Assembly (NCBI RefSeq): GCF_019458025.1
Contig: NZ_JAHZUY010000012.1
Location: 1 to 64,000, forward strand
Origin: Caldovatus aquaticus
GTDB lineage: Bacteria > Pseudomonadota > Alphaproteobacteria > Acetobacterales > Acetobacteraceae
Direction of reading: 5' to 3'
DNA: 64,000 nt
Part shown: positions 1-8,740 of the stretch, in pieces
How the letters are laid out: the number at the start of each line of letters is the position of its first letter
Position numbering within the stretch: position 1 is the stretch's first letter
The notes under the pieces: generated by a model
Databases searched by the model: none
Told to the model about the DNA's origin: nothing
Seen by the model: only the letters and a program-made list of their open reading frames with translations
Made by a program: the position numbers and the translations under genes

Positions 1-1
1 C

Positions 2-634
2 GACACCCTGGCGCGACGCTTCGGCGCGGCGGCCGAGCGGGGCCTCGCCGCCCTCGCGGCGCGCGATCCCGAGGCGGCGGCGCGCCAGCGGCGCGAGGCC
101 GAGGCGCTCCCGCCCGGCCCGGCCGGCCGCCTGCTCGCGGCCCCAGAGGCCGCGCGACGGCTCCGCGAGGACCCGGTCCTGGGCGCCGAGGTCTGCGCCG
201 CGCAGCGCGCCGAGCTGGAGGACTGGGCGGCCGGCCTCGCCGGCCGCGCCAGCCTCGCCGGGCCCGGCGCGCCGGCCGTGGCGGTGGTGCCCGTGCCGGT
301 GGACCGCGCGCCGGCCGACGCCGTCGCGGCCGAGGACGGTTACGCCCCTCCGCTCCCGCCCGTGCTGCTATGGCCGCTGCTGCCGGTCCGCCGCCACGGC
401 CTCGTCGCCGCCCCGTTCCGCCCCGCCCCGCGCCTCCACGCCAGGACGAGCGCGCACCTCTTCGAGCGGCCAGCGCGGCCGGGGCGCGTGATCGAGCGGG
501 TCCGCAAGCCCCAGGCGCAGGCGTTCGATCCCCGCCCACGCCACCATCACGGCGTTGTCCGTGCACAGCCGCAGCGGTGGGGCGACCAGGCGCACCCGGT
601 TCCGCCCCTGGGCGCCTTCCAGCCGCGCCGCTAG
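2..634 (+). CDS. C-terminal part of an unidentified Ala/Arg-rich protein (partial, doubtful 3' end)
   Basis: The frame is open from the left window edge to a TAG, giving about 210 residues with no start inside that must be the true one. Between the edge and about base 367 the third codon positions are almost all G or C and the protein is rich in Ala, Glu and Arg (for example [15 protein letters not shown]), as expected for a genuine gene of this genome. I do not recognise a family. The last 267 bases run antisense through the 3' end of tsaD, which is too long for a normal convergent overlap. Either this reading frame is only fortuitously open there, or the tsaD tail is misread. The antisense in-register frame over bases 1-367 is also open, but it has an implausible His/Gly/Arg composition. 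Confidence 0.35.
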   Translation, partial: DTLARRFGAAAERGLAALAARDPEAAARQRREAEALPPGPAGRLLAAPEAARRLREDPVLGAEVCAAQRAELEDWAAGLAGRASLAGPGAPAVAVVPVPVDRAPADAVAAEDGYAPPLPPVLLWPLLPVRRHGLVAAPFRPAPRLHARTSAHLFERPARPGRVIERVRKPQAQAFDPRPRHHHGVVRAQPQRWGDQAHPVPPLGAFQPRR

Positions 635-1498
635 CGCCGCGCGCACGGTCGCGTTCGCCGCCACGCCGCCCGCCACCACCAGCGCCCGCGCCGCCGGCAG
701 CATCGCGAGCGCGTGCGCGGCGCGGTCGGCCAGCACCTCGGCGACCGCGGCCTGGAAGGAGGCGGCGAGGTCGGCCCGTCCCTGCTCGTCCGCCGCCGCG
801 CCCTTCGCGACCAGGTGCGCCACCGCGGTCTTGAGCCCGCTGAAGGAGAAGTCGCAGCCCGGCCGCCCGAGCAGCGGCCGCGGCAGGGGAAAGCGCCGGG
901 GGTCGCCGCGCGCCGCCAGGCGCTCGAGATGCGGCCCGCCGGGCCAGGGCAGGCCGAGCAGCTTGGCCGCCTTGTCGAAGGCCTCGCCCACCGCGTCGTC
1001 GAGGGTGGTGCCGAGCCGCCGGTAGCGCCCCACGCCCTCGACCGCGACGCACTGGCAATGGCCGCCGGAGACGAGCAGCAGCAGATAGGGGAAGTCCGGC
1101 GGTCCGCCCTCGATCAGGCCGGGCAGCCGGACGGTCAGGGCGTGCGCCTCGAGGTGGTTCACCGCGACGAAGGGCAGCCCCCGGGCGAGCGCGATCCCCT
1201 TGCCGAAGCTCGCGCCGACGATCAGCCCGCCGATCAGCCCGGGCCCCGCGGTCGCCGCCACCCCGGCGAGGTCGCCGGGCGCGAGGCCGGCGCGCTCCAG
1301 CACGGCGCGGGCGAGGCGCGGCAGGTGGCGCAGATGGGCGCGCGCGGCGATCTCCGGCACCACGCCGCCGAAGCGGGCGTGCTCCTGCTCCTGGCTCAGC
1401 ACCGCCTCGGCCAGCACCGTGCCGTCGCCGGCGAGCACCGCCGCCGCCGTCTCGTCGCAGCTCGATTCGAGGCCCAGCACCGCGCCCTGCGCCGCCAT
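368..1498 (-). CDS. tsaD: tRNA N6-threonylcarbamoyladenosine transferase TsaD
   Basis: TsaD transfers the threonylcarbamoyl group from threonylcarbamoyl-AMP to A37 of ANN-decoding tRNAs, working in the cytoplasm with TsaB and TsaE. The N-terminus has the ASKHA-fold signature [13 protein letters not shown]. Metal ligands are seen in the HLEAHA segment, and [10 protein letters not shown] and [12 protein letters not shown] are family motifs. I start at the ATG giving [16 protein letters not shown]; an upstream in-frame ATG would add 21 unconserved residues. The family normally ends near RPRWPLEEV, but this protein has about 28 extra Gly/Arg/Glu-rich residues after it, which lie opposite another open frame. 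It is divergent from hemC across a 44-base gap. Confidence 0.96.
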   Translation of the reverse strand: MAAQGAVLGLESSCDETAAAVLAGDGTVLAEAVLSQEQEHARFGGVVPEIAARAHLRHLPRLARAVLERAGLAPGDLAGVAATAGPGLIGGLIVGASFGKGIALARGLPFVAVNHLEAHALTVRLPGLIEGGPPDFPYLLLLVSGGHCQCVAVEGVGRYRRLGTTLDDAVGEAFDKAAKLLGLPWPGGPHLERLAARGDPRRFPLPRPLLGRPGCDFSFSGLKTAVAHLVAKGAAADEQGRADLAASFQAAVAEVLADRAAHALAMLPAARALVVAGGVAANATVRAALAARLEGAQGRNRVRLVAPPLRLCTDNAVMVAWAGIERLRLGLADPLDHAPRPRWPLEEVRARPGVEARGGAERGGDEAVAADRQQRP

Positions 1499-1542
1499 CG
1501 CCACCTTCCGTCCGTCCCGGCCCGGCTCTAATAGGCCCCGCC
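1499..1542. promoter_or_regulatory. Short divergent tsaD/hemC spacer
   Basis: Only 44 bases separate the two start codons, so the promoters must overlap or lie inside the genes. On the minus strand it reads CCTATTAGAG, which contains a possible -10 hexamer TATTAG for tsaD; GGAAGG just before the tsaD ATG can serve as its ribosome binding site. No clear -35 hexamer is visible. Confidence 0.3.
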
Positions 1543-2595
1543 ATGTCGGCCGGCCATCCATCCCCCCCGCACGGGCGGCGCCCCGGATCCCCGCCGCCCG
1601 CCGGTCCGGCGCCCCGCCCCGCCGTGCCGGTGCGCCCGCACGGCCGGCCGCTGCCGCTGCGCGTCGGCACGCGCGGCTCGCCGCTCGCGCTCTGGCAGAC
1701 GCGCGACTTCCTGCGGCGGATCAGCGGCTTCTGCCCGGTGCTGCGCGCGGCGCAGGCCTTCGAGGAGCACGCCATCACCACCTCCGGCGACCGCATCCAG
1801 GACCGCAGGCTCGCCGATCTCGGCGGCAAGGGCCTGTTCGCCAAGGAGATCCACGAGGCGCTGCTCGACCGCCGGGTGGACTTCGCGGTGCACAGCCTGA
1901 AGGACCTCGAGACCGAGCTGCCGCCCGGCATCGTGCTCGCCTGCACGCTCCGGCGCGAGGATGCGCGCGACGCGCTGATCCTCGGCCCCGGCTGCCGCGC
2001 CCCCGATCCGGCCGACCCGTGGGGCGCCATCCCCGCGGGCGCCGTCGTCGGCACCGCCTCGGTCCGCCGCCAGGCGCAGATCCTGCACGCGCGGCCCGAC
2101 CTCAAGGTGGCGACGATCCGCGGCAACGTGCAGACCCGTCTCGCCAAGGTGCGCGAGGGGGGCGCCTACGCCGCCACCCTGCTCGCGCTCGCCGGGCTGC
2201 GCCGGCTCGGGCTCGAGGGCGAGGCGGCGCTGGTGCTCGACGCCGAGGCGATGGTGCCGGCGGCGGGCCAGGGCATCGTCGGCGTCACGGTGCGCGCGGA
2301 CGACACCGAGCTGCGCGAGCTGCTCGCCGCCATCGAGGACCCGGAGGCGCGGGCGGTCTCGACCGCCGAGCGCGCGCTGCTCGCGGCGCTCGACGGCTCC
2401 TGCCGCACCCCGATCGGCGGCCACGCGCGGCTGCTGCCGGACGGGCGGCTGCACCTGACCGGGCTGGTGGCGCGGCCGGACGGAAGCTTCCTGCTCAAGC
2501 GGAGCCTGACCGGCACGGTGGCCGAGGCGGAGCGGCTCGGCCGCGCGCTCGGCGAGAGCCTGCGGCGCGACTCGCCCGCCGACATCTTCGCGTGA
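1543..2595 (+). CDS. hemC: Porphobilinogen deaminase (hydroxymethylbilane synthase)
   Basis: HemC condenses four porphobilinogens into hydroxymethylbilane for haem, cobalamin and (bacterio)chlorophyll synthesis. The conserved start is [14 protein letters not shown]. Further family motifs are [29 protein letters not shown] and RGNVQTRL. The dipyrromethane-cofactor cysteine is in [10 protein letters not shown]. The protein has 350 residues, slightly longer than the usual 310-320 because of a Pro-rich N-terminal stretch of about 40 residues; a GTG just upstream of [14 protein letters not shown] could be the real start. It is the first gene of hemC-hemD-coiled-coil-hemY, an order common in alphaproteobacteria. 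Confidence 0.95.
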   Translation: MSAGHPSPPHGRRPGSPPPAGPAPRPAVPVRPHGRPLPLRVGTRGSPLALWQTRDFLRRISGFCPVLRAAQAFEEHAITTSGDRIQDRRLADLGGKGLFAKEIHEALLDRRVDFAVHSLKDLETELPPGIVLACTLRREDARDALILGPGCRAPDPADPWGAIPAGAVVGTASVRRQAQILHARPDLKVATIRGNVQTRLAKVREGGAYAATLLALAGLRRLGLEGEAALVLDAEAMVPAAGQGIVGVTVRADDTELRELLAAIEDPEARAVSTAERALLAALDGSCRTPIGGHARLLPDGRLHLTGLVARPDGSFLLKRSLTGTVAEAERLGRALGESLRRDSPADIFA

Positions 2596-2610
2596 GGGGG
2601 CGCGGCCGCC

Positions 2611-3483
2611 GTGAGCGCCTCCGCCCCTGCCGGCCGGACGCCGCCGGACGCCGTCCTGATCACCCGGCCGGAGCCCGGCGCCGCCGAGACCGCCGCGCGG
2701 GTGGCCGCGCTCGGCTGGCGGCCCGTGCTCGCGCCGGCGCTGGTGCTCGCGCCCCGGCCGGAGGCCGCCGCCGCGGCGCTGGCGCGCCCGGCCGCGGCGC
2801 TGCTGCTCGCCAGCCGGGCCGCCGCCCGCGCCTTCGCGCCCGGGGCGGCCGGCGTCGCGCCGCCGCCGGTGTTCGCCGTCGGCGCGGGCACCGCCGCGGA
2901 AGCGCGCGCCCGGGGCTTTCCCGAGGTCGCGGCGGCGGAGGGGACCGCGACCGCGCTCGCGGCGCTGGTCGCCGACCGGCTCGATCCCGCCACCGCCGGA
3001 CCGCTGCTGCTCGCGGTCGGCGAGGGCTATGGCCAGGACCTTGCGGCCGCGTTGCGGGCACGCGGCTTCCGTGTGCGGCGCCGGGTGGTGTATGCCGCGG
3101 CGCCGGCCCGCGAGTTGCCGGAGCCGGCGCGCGCCGCGTTGCAGGCGGGCGAGGTCGCCGCCGCCCTGTTCTTCTCGCCCCGCTCGGTCGCCGCGACCAT
3201 GGCGCTGCTGCGCCGCGCGGGCCTGGAGGCGACCCTCGCGCGGATCACGGCGCTGGCGATCAGCGCCCGGGTGGCGCGGGCGCTCGAGGACGCCGCCCCG
3301 CCCGGCGGCTGGCGGTGCCTCCGCATCGCCGCGCACCCGGGGGAGGAGGCCATGCTGGCGCTGCTCGGCCCGCGCCGCGCGGCGGCGGCCGGGACGGAGC
3401 CGGCGCCGGGACGAGCGGAGGACGGCGTGCCGTGGCTGGACGAGGCGCCGCAGCGCGGCGCGGGAAGCGCAGGAGTGGCATGA
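2611..3483 (+). CDS. hemD: Uroporphyrinogen-III synthase
   Basis: HemD closes and inverts ring D of hydroxymethylbilane to give uroporphyrinogen III. The sequence of this family is poorly conserved. Here the opening VLITRPEPGAAETAARVAALG and the later LFFSPRSVAATMALL segment match the two-domain HemD fold, and the length (290 residues with a disordered tail) and position right after hemC support the call. The start is GTG, 15 bases after the hemC stop. The last four bases (ATGA) overlap the start of the next gene, which suggests translational coupling. The tail after about residue 255 is Gly/Ala/Arg-rich and probably not structured. Confidence 0.88.
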   Translation: MSASAPAGRTPPDAVLITRPEPGAAETAARVAALGWRPVLAPALVLAPRPEAAAAALARPAAALLLASRAAARAFAPGAAGVAPPPVFAVGAGTAAEARARGFPEVAAAEGTATALAALVADRLDPATAGPLLLAVGEGYGQDLAAALRARGFRVRRRVVYAAAPARELPEPARAALQAGEVAAALFFSPRSVAATMALLRRAGLEATLARITALAISARVARALEDAAPPGGWRCLRIAAHPGEEAMLALLGPRRAAAAGTEPAPGRAEDGVPWLDEAPQRGAGSAGVA

Positions 3484-4895
3484 GCGAGCAGACCCCGAAG
3501 GACCCCGCCGCCGCGGCCGGCACCGGCGCCCCGCCTGCCGAGGCCGCGGCGCCTCCCCCGGCGCCGGAGGCGGCGCCCCCCGCCGCGGCCGTGCCGCCCG
3601 CCCCGCCGCCTCCGGCCGGCCTGGCGCGGCGCCTGGCCGGGATCGAGCCGGCGGCGCTCGCCTGGCTCGCCCTGGCCGCCGTCGTGCTGGTCATGGCCGT
3701 GGTCGCGCTGTGGCGCTCGCCCGTTCCGTCCGCCGAGACGGCGAGCCGGATCGCCGCGGTGGAGGGCGCGGCCGAGGGGCTGAACCGGCGCCTCGCCGTG
3801 CTGGAGGAGACGGGCGCCCGGCTGGAGCGCCTGGAGGCGACGCTGGGGCAGCGCCTCGGAAGCCTCGCCGAGGGCATGGACCGCACCCAGCGCGCGCTCG
3901 CCGCCCTGGAACAGCGCCTGGGCGCGGTGGAGCAGCAGCGCCAGCAGCCGGCGTCGCCGGCCGCGGCCGATCCCGCGGCGCTGGAGCAGCGGATCGTGGC
4001 GCTGGAGGCCGCGGTGGTCGCGCTCGACGCGCGCCCTGTCGCCGATCCGGCCGCGCTTGCGGCGCTGCGCCAGGCGCTGGAGCAGCTCGCGGTCCGCGCC
4101 GAGCGCGCCGCCGAGCGGCAGGAGGCGCTGCTCGCCCGGCTGCAGGCGGTCGAGGCGGAGGCGGCGCGGCGCCACGAGCTGCTCGCCCGCACCCTGGCCG
4201 ACCGCCTGGCCGCGCTCGAGCGCACCGTCACGGAGCGCGCCGCCGCGGCCGAGCGTGCCGCGGCCGAGGCCCGCCAGGCGGCCGAGCAGCGCGTCGTGGC
4301 GCTCGAGCAGCGCCTCGGCGCGCGCCTCGCGCAGGCGGAGCAGGCGACCGCCGCCCAGCTCGAGGCGCAGGCGCGGCGCCTGGCCGCGCTCGAGGGCCGC
4401 GCCGCGCGGCTCGCGGCGCTCGACGCGCTGCGGGCGCGGCTGGAGGCCGGGCAGCCGCTCGGCCCGGCCCTGCGCGCGCTCGGCGCCGCCGAGCCGCCGC
4501 CGGCGCTCGCCCGCTTCGCGGACGCGCCGCCGCCGACCGAGGCCGCCCTGCGCCTGGGCTTCGAGGAGCACGCCCGGGCCGCCCTCGCGGCGAGCGAGGC
4601 GAAGCCTCCCGGCGGCGAGGGCGGCGTGCTGGAGTCCGCGCTCGCCCGCCTCTCCGGGCTGGTGACGGTGCGGCGCGGCGAGACCGTGGTCTGGGGCGAC
4701 GCCGCCGCGGCCGAGATCGAGCGCGCGCGCCGCGCGCTGGACGCGGGCGACCTCGAGGCCGCGCTCGCCGCCCTCGGCCGGCTTCCCCCGGCCGCGCAGG
4801 AGGCGATGCGGCCCTGGACGCAGCAGGCGCGGGCGCTGCTGGAGGCGCGCGCGGCGCTGCACCAGCTCGCCGCCGCCCCGGCCTCGGCAGGCTGA
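3480..4895 (+). CDS. Mitofilin/HemX-like coiled-coil inner-membrane protein
   Basis: This 471-residue protein starts with a Pro/Ala-rich cytoplasmic tail (about residues 1-57), followed by one membrane helix (about 59-77, ALAWLALAAVVLVMAVVALW). About 230 residues of Ala/Glu/Arg/Leu heptads then form a long periplasmic coiled coil (for example LEQRIVALEAAVVALDAR). The C-terminal third (LGFEEHARAALAAS, LSGLVTVRRG, IERARRALDAGDLEAALAAL) matches the conserved end of alphaproteobacterial mitofilin-like proteins found between hemD and hemY. The biochemical role is unknown; a link to cristae-like membrane organisation or haem synthesis is inferred from family and context. It is coupled by ATGA to hemD and ends 6 bases before hemY. 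Confidence 0.85.
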   Translation: MSEQTPKDPAAAAGTGAPPAEAAAPPPAPEAAPPAAAVPPAPPPPAGLARRLAGIEPAALAWLALAAVVLVMAVVALWRSPVPSAETASRIAAVEGAAEGLNRRLAVLEETGARLERLEATLGQRLGSLAEGMDRTQRALAALEQRLGAVEQQRQQPASPAAADPAALEQRIVALEAAVVALDARPVADPAALAALRQALEQLAVRAERAAERQEALLARLQAVEAEAARRHELLARTLADRLAALERTVTERAAAAERAAAEARQAAEQRVVALEQRLGARLAQAEQATAAQLEAQARRLAALEGRAARLAALDALRARLEAGQPLGPALRALGAAEPPPALARFADAPPPTEAALRLGFEEHARAALAASEAKPPGGEGGVLESALARLSGLVTVRRGETVVWGDAAAAEIERARRALDAGDLEAALAALGRLPPAAQEAMRPWTQQARALLEARAALHQLAAAPASAG

Positions 4896-4901
4896 GCCGC
4901 G

Positions 4902-6230
4902 ATGCGCCGCGCCCTCGCCCTCCTCGTCCTGCTCGCCGCCGGCGTCGCGCTGGCCCTCTGGCTCGCCGACCTCGGCGGGATGGTGGAGATCCGGGTGCGC
5001 GACACCTGGATCGGGGTGAGCTTCCCCGTCGCCCTGCTGCTGCTCGCGCTCGGCTTCCTGCTGCTGCACGGGCTGCTGCGCGCCCTCGCCTGGCTGCGCG
5101 GCCTGCCGGCGCGGCGGCGCGCCCGCCGCGCGGAGCGCCGCCGCATCGAGGGCGAGGCGGCGGTGACGCGCGCCCTGGTCGCGCTCGCCGCCGGCACCCC
5201 GGCGCAGGCGCGCATCGAGGTGCGGCGCGCCCGCGTGCTGCTCGGCGACACGCCGCAGGTCCTGCTGCTGGGCGCCGAGGCGGAGCGCCTCGCCGGCCGC
5301 GAGGAGGCCGCGGCGGAGCTGTTCCGGGCGCTTGCCGCGCGCGAGGACAGCGCCCGCTTCCTCGGCCTGCGCGGCCTGCTGCGCCAGGCGATGGCGCGGC
5401 AGGACTGGGCGGCGGCGCGGCGCCTCGCGCGCGAGGCCGAGGCGGTGCAGCCGGGCGCCGCCTGGGTGCGCGAGGAGCGGGCGCGGCTCGCGCTGCTGAC
5501 GCACGACTGGCGCGAGGCGCTGGCCCTCGGCGCGCCCGACGTGCCGCGCGCGGCGCTGGCGCTGGCCGCCGCGGCGCAGGAGCCGGATCCGGACAAGGCG
5601 GCCGAGCTGGAGCGGCAGGCGGTCGCCGCCGATCCGGGCTTCGTCCCGGCGGCGCTGGCGTATGCGCGGCGGCTGCGCGCCGGGGGCAGCCCGCGGCGGG
5701 CGCGCGCCGTGCTGGAGCAGGCCTGGATGCTGACCCCGCATCCCGAGCTCGGCCGGGCCTATCTGGAGGAGGGCGAGGACGCGCTGGCGCGGGTGAAGCT
5801 CGCCGAGGAGCTGGTCCGGCGCAATCCGGACCACCCCGAGAGCCGGCTGCTGATGGCGCGCGCGGCGCTGGACGCGGGTCTCACCGGGCGCGCGCGGAGC
5901 GTGCTGGAGGCGCTGGTCGCCACGCCCGGCGCGGCCGATCGCCGCGCCTTCCTGCTGCTCGCCGAGCTCGAGGAGACGGAGCACGGCGACAGCCCCGAGG
6001 GCCGCGCGGCGCAGGCGCGCTGGCTGCGCGACGCGGCGAACGCGCGGCCGGAGCCGCGCTGGCGCTGCACGAGCTGCGGCGCGGAACACCCGGCCTGGGA
6101 GCCGGTCTGCGGGGTCTGCCAGACGGTGGGGCACATCGTCTGGGCGGCGCCCGGAACGGCGGTGACGCAGGCGGTCGCGGGCGGCGCCGCCCCGGCCACG
6201 CCGGGACCGCAGGCGCGGGCGGCGGAATAG
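4902..6230 (+). CDS. hemY: HemY-like TPR membrane protein with C-terminal zinc ribbon
   Basis: This is not the oxygen-dependent protoporphyrinogen oxidase called HemY in Bacillus but the proteobacterial HemY of unknown exact function encoded with hemCD. There are two N-terminal membrane helices (about residues 2-21 and 40-62), the family motif VEIRVRDTWIGVSF between them, then a helical TPR-like region. The end carries four cysteines in WRCTSCG and VCGVCQ (about residues 389, 392, 403 and 406), a rubredoxin-like metal site resembling that of LapB. Length is 442 residues. It is the last gene of the hem operon. Confidence 0.88.
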   Translation: MRRALALLVLLAAGVALALWLADLGGMVEIRVRDTWIGVSFPVALLLLALGFLLLHGLLRALAWLRGLPARRRARRAERRRIEGEAAVTRALVALAAGTPAQARIEVRRARVLLGDTPQVLLLGAEAERLAGREEAAAELFRALAAREDSARFLGLRGLLRQAMARQDWAAARRLAREAEAVQPGAAWVREERARLALLTHDWREALALGAPDVPRAALALAAAAQEPDPDKAAELERQAVAADPGFVPAALAYARRLRAGGSPRRARAVLEQAWMLTPHPELGRAYLEEGEDALARVKLAEELVRRNPDHPESRLLMARAALDAGLTGRARSVLEALVATPGAADRRAFLLLAELEETEHGDSPEGRAAQARWLRDAANARPEPRWRCTSCGAEHPAWEPVCGVCQTVGHIVWAAPGTAVTQAVAGGAAPATPGPQARAAE

Positions 6231-6251
6231 GCGGGCCGCGGGCAGCCCGCC

Positions 6252-6289
6252 CGCCGCGGCGCGCGAGGCCCGCCGCGGCGCGCGAGGCC
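6252..6289. repeat. Perfect 19-bp direct tandem repeat after hemY
   Basis: The unit CGCCGCGGCGCGCGAGGCC occurs twice back to back with no mismatch, shortly after the hemY stop. The unit is itself partly self-complementary (GCCGCGGC, GCGCGC). The rest of the gap up to base 6518 is GC-rich with no gene that I can support. Confidence 0.85.
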
Positions 6290-6518
6290 GGCAGGAGGAT
6301 GCGCACGCCGGCCGCGCCGGGGCATCCGGCGCGCCCCCGGCCGCGGCGCCTTCGCGCACGCCGCGCCGTGCGCAGGCCGTGGGCACGGGCCTGCATGGGC
6401 GGGCTGCGGGGCGCGCCGGCACGGCCTTGCGGCGAAGGGAGGTGGTCCCGCGGCGCGACGGATGATACCATTGCGTAACGGGGCTGGCGGGGACAGCGCG
6501 GCCCGTCGGGATCAGGTC

Positions 6519-7697
6519 ATGAGCGCGAAAATCACGCCGGCCCCTGCCGGGTTCCTCCTGTCCGATGCGCCGTTCCTGAACGGGAACAGGATTGCGGTCT
6601 ATTCTTATGCCGCAACCGCGATCTATGGTCTGCTTGTTTTCTATGCGTACTATCGCGGCTTCTGGTTCAGGGATGCCGCCGGGTTCCCGACGCCGACGGA
6701 TTTCGTAAGCTTTTGGTCTGCCGGATTCATCGCGTACGCCGGGCGGGCTCCAGAAGCATACATCTGGGAGCTACACAAACAGGCAGCAATTTTCGCAATC
6801 GGACGCCAATTCGAAGAAATTTTTCCTTGGCATTACCCGCCTACGTTCCTCCTGGTCGCCCTGCCGCTGGCGTGGTTGCCCTATCTGCAGGCCTGGTTCC
6901 TCTGGGTGGCGCTGAGCGGAGCGTTCTTCCTGGCCGCGCTGCGCCGGATCCTGCCGCGGCTCGCCGTTCCGGTCGGGCTCGCCGCGCCGACCTCGCTCGC
7001 CTGCGCCGTGGTGGGGCAGAACGGCTTCCTCACGGCCGGGCTGATGGCGGCCGCCCTGGCGCTTCTCGACCGCCGGCCGCGGCTCGCCGGCCTGTTCCTC
7101 GGCCTGCTCACCTACAAGCCGCATTTCGGGGTGCTGTTCCCCCTGTTCCTGGCGCTCGAGAAGCGATGGAGCACCATCCTCAGCGCCGCGGCGTCCGCCG
7201 TCGCCTTCGCGGGGATCTCCGCCCTCGTGTTCGGAACGGACACCTGGCGGGCGTTCTTCGAGTCGATCGCCGTCACGAACGCCATGCTGCATGCGGGCGC
7301 CGCCGGGTGGCACAAGCTGCAGTCGGTCTATGCCCTGTTCCGGCAGCTCACCCGGGACAACCTGGTGTCCTGGGCCGCGCACGGCCTGGTGGCGGCCGGC
7401 GTCGGCGCGCTGGCCCTCCGCGTCTGGACCCGCTCCGCATCGCCCGCCGTCAAATCGGCGGCGCTCGTCGCCGCCTCCTTCCTGGTCGCCCCTTATGCCT
7501 ACGTCTATGACGCGGTGGTCCTGACGGTCGCTGCGGCCTTCCTGGCACGGGATGGGCAGGAGCGGGGATTCGGCCCGTGGGAGAAGATCCTGCTGTGCCT
7601 CGCCTGCATCGTCCCCGCGTTCTTCTATGTCCTCAACACCACGGCGTCCCTGGTTGCGGGCTTCCTGCTCCTGTTCGTGGCCGTCCGGCGCGCGTAG
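6519..7697 (+). CDS. GT87 (DUF2029) polytopic membrane glycosyltransferase
   Basis: About 392 residues with roughly ten hydrophobic helices. The first periplasmic loop carries DFVSFWSAGFIAYAG and later FPWHYPPTFLL, the signature of DUF2029/GT87 enzymes, which use polyprenyl-phosphate sugars (mannose or arabinose in actinobacteria) on the periplasmic face. NGFLTAGLMAAALALLDRRP and LLTYKPHFGVLFPL are also typical. The acceptor cannot be predicted. I prefer the second ATG (MSAKITPAP); the first, 19 codons earlier, is 18 bases from the nearest GGGAGG, too far. Bases 6580-6850 are clearly AT-richer than the rest of the window and use rarer codons, suggesting acquisition by transfer. It stands alone, convergent to the next gene. 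Confidence 0.82.
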   Translation: MSAKITPAPAGFLLSDAPFLNGNRIAVYSYAATAIYGLLVFYAYYRGFWFRDAAGFPTPTDFVSFWSAGFIAYAGRAPEAYIWELHKQAAIFAIGRQFEEIFPWHYPPTFLLVALPLAWLPYLQAWFLWVALSGAFFLAALRRILPRLAVPVGLAAPTSLACAVVGQNGFLTAGLMAAALALLDRRPRLAGLFLGLLTYKPHFGVLFPLFLALEKRWSTILSAAASAVAFAGISALVFGTDTWRAFFESIAVTNAMLHAGAAGWHKLQSVYALFRQLTRDNLVSWAAHGLVAAGVGALALRVWTRSASPAVKSAALVAASFLVAPYAYVYDAVVLTVAAAFLARDGQERGFGPWEKILLCLACIVPAFFYVLNTTASLVAGFLLLFVAVRRA

Positions 7698-7829
7698 CGT
7701 TTCGCACCGCCCCGCAGCGATCCCTTCCCCCCATCGCATGCGCGGGAACCGGTACGGACCTGGCGCGCGCCGGCGTCGCGGCGGGCGGGCAGCCGAGCCC
7801 GGTTCTGCCGGCGCCGCCTCCCGCACCCT

Positions 7830-7931
7830 GGAGCCGTTTCCGCTCGGCGGTGCGCGCGGCGACGGCTCCGACTCGTCCTCTGCCGAGCCGATTCACGCTC
7901 CCGGCTGTCTCCGGCCGTCCGCGATCCGCCC
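7830..7931 (+). repeat. Dispersed ~100-bp palindromic intergenic repeat, copy A
   Basis: This is one of five related units in the window (others at 10299, 14949, 15051 and, inverted, 55294). It begins GGAGCCGTTTCCGCTCGGCG and ends GGCCGTCCGCGATCCGCC. GGAGCCG (7830-7836) pairs with CGGCTCC (7863-7869). The unit runs exactly up to the stop codon of the minus-strand YdcF-like gene and lies between two convergent genes. The remaining gap between 7698 and 7829 shows nothing else. Confidence 0.8.
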
Positions 7932-8686
7932 TATCCGATTCGCGCCAGCATGCCCCGGTGGTTGACCAGCCGCGCGAAGCCGCGCCCGACGACGTACCAG
8001 TGCACGAGGAACGCCTCGCGGGCGAGCCGCGCGAGCGTCGCCGGCGTGGCGCGGAAGCGCGCCTCCGCCGCGCAGGGCGCGACGGCGAGGCCGAGGCCGC
8101 GCGCCATCATCAGGGCGCGCGCGAGGTGGTGGCGGCTGGTGATCAGCAGGTCGGGCGGGGCGGGCGCGGCGCCCCAGACGGCGCGGAAGTGGCGCAGGTT
8201 CTCCAGCGTGTGGCGCGAGCGCGCCTCGGTCGCGAGACGCGCCGGCGCGAGCCCGGCGGCGAGCAGATGACGCCGCCCGGCCTCGGCTTCCGCCGGCAGC
8301 CCCGGCCGCGTCGCCCCGCCGAGCAGCACGACGGCCAGCGACGGATCCCGCGCCGCGAGGGCGGCGGCGCGGTCCAGCCGCGCGCGGAAGACGGCGCAGG
8401 GCGTGCCGTCGCGCCGCAGCCGCCGCCCGAGCACGAGGACGCGGCGCGGCGCGCCGGCGGCGGGCAGCGCCTGCACGGGCGCGGCGCGGGCGACGCGCAG
8501 CACGTGCCCGAACGCGACCGCCAGGCTGATCCCCGCCGTCGCCAGCGCGACCACGCAGGCGAGCAGCAGCGTCGCCAGCCCGTCGCCCCCGAGGAAGGGC
8601 TCGACCGCACCCCCGGCCGCCAGGGTCCCGTCCGGCGGCCAGGCGCGCGCCGCGCCTGCGGGAATGCTCCTTTCCCCTCCCTCCAT
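7931..8686 (-). CDS. YdcF-like (DUF218) membrane-anchored protein
   Basis: The protein has 251 residues with one membrane segment (about 37-63) followed by a DUF218 domain. Family marks are VLVLGRRLRRDG near the domain start, the RTRHTLEN-like segment SRHTLENLRHF, and LLITSRHHLARALMMAR, which corresponds to the conserved Ser/Thr-x-x-His-x-x-Arg patch. DUF218 proteins include SanA and ElyC, involved in envelope integrity, and YdcF, which binds S-adenosylmethionine; the reaction is unknown. No strong Shine-Dalgarno precedes the ATG. It lies 54 bases downstream of the DUF2244 gene on the same strand, so the two may be cotranscribed. Confidence 0.82.
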   Translation of the reverse strand: MEGGERSIPAGAARAWPPDGTLAAGGAVEPFLGGDGLATLLLACVVALATAGISLAVAFGHVLRVARAAPVQALPAAGAPRRVLVLGRRLRRDGTPCAVFRARLDRAAALAARDPSLAVVLLGGATRPGLPAEAEAGRRHLLAAGLAPARLATEARSRHTLENLRHFRAVWGAAPAPPDLLITSRHHLARALMMARGLGLAVAPCAAEARFRATPATLARLAREAFLVHWYVVGRGFARLVNHRGMLARIG

Positions 8687-8740
8687 CGCGCGACGGTCCT
8701 GCGACGGGCCACGCGGCGCCGCGGCCTCTCCTCCGCCCCC

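Noticed and set aside
1200-3479. Open frame of over 750 codons through tsaD, hemC and hemD continuous with the coiled-coil protein gene
   Set aside because: The frame crosses conserved hemC and hemD in another phase and is Arg/Pro/Ala noise typical of very GC-rich DNA; the real gene starts at the ATG at 3480.
6231-6461. Origin or phage attachment site at the tandem repeat
   Set aside because: No integrase, tRNA end, DnaA-box cluster or flanking duplication; the repeat is too short and GC-rich.
7698-7829. Possible small gene between the GT87 and repeat copy A
   Set aside because: No start with ribosome binding site and no codon bias; treated as spacer.
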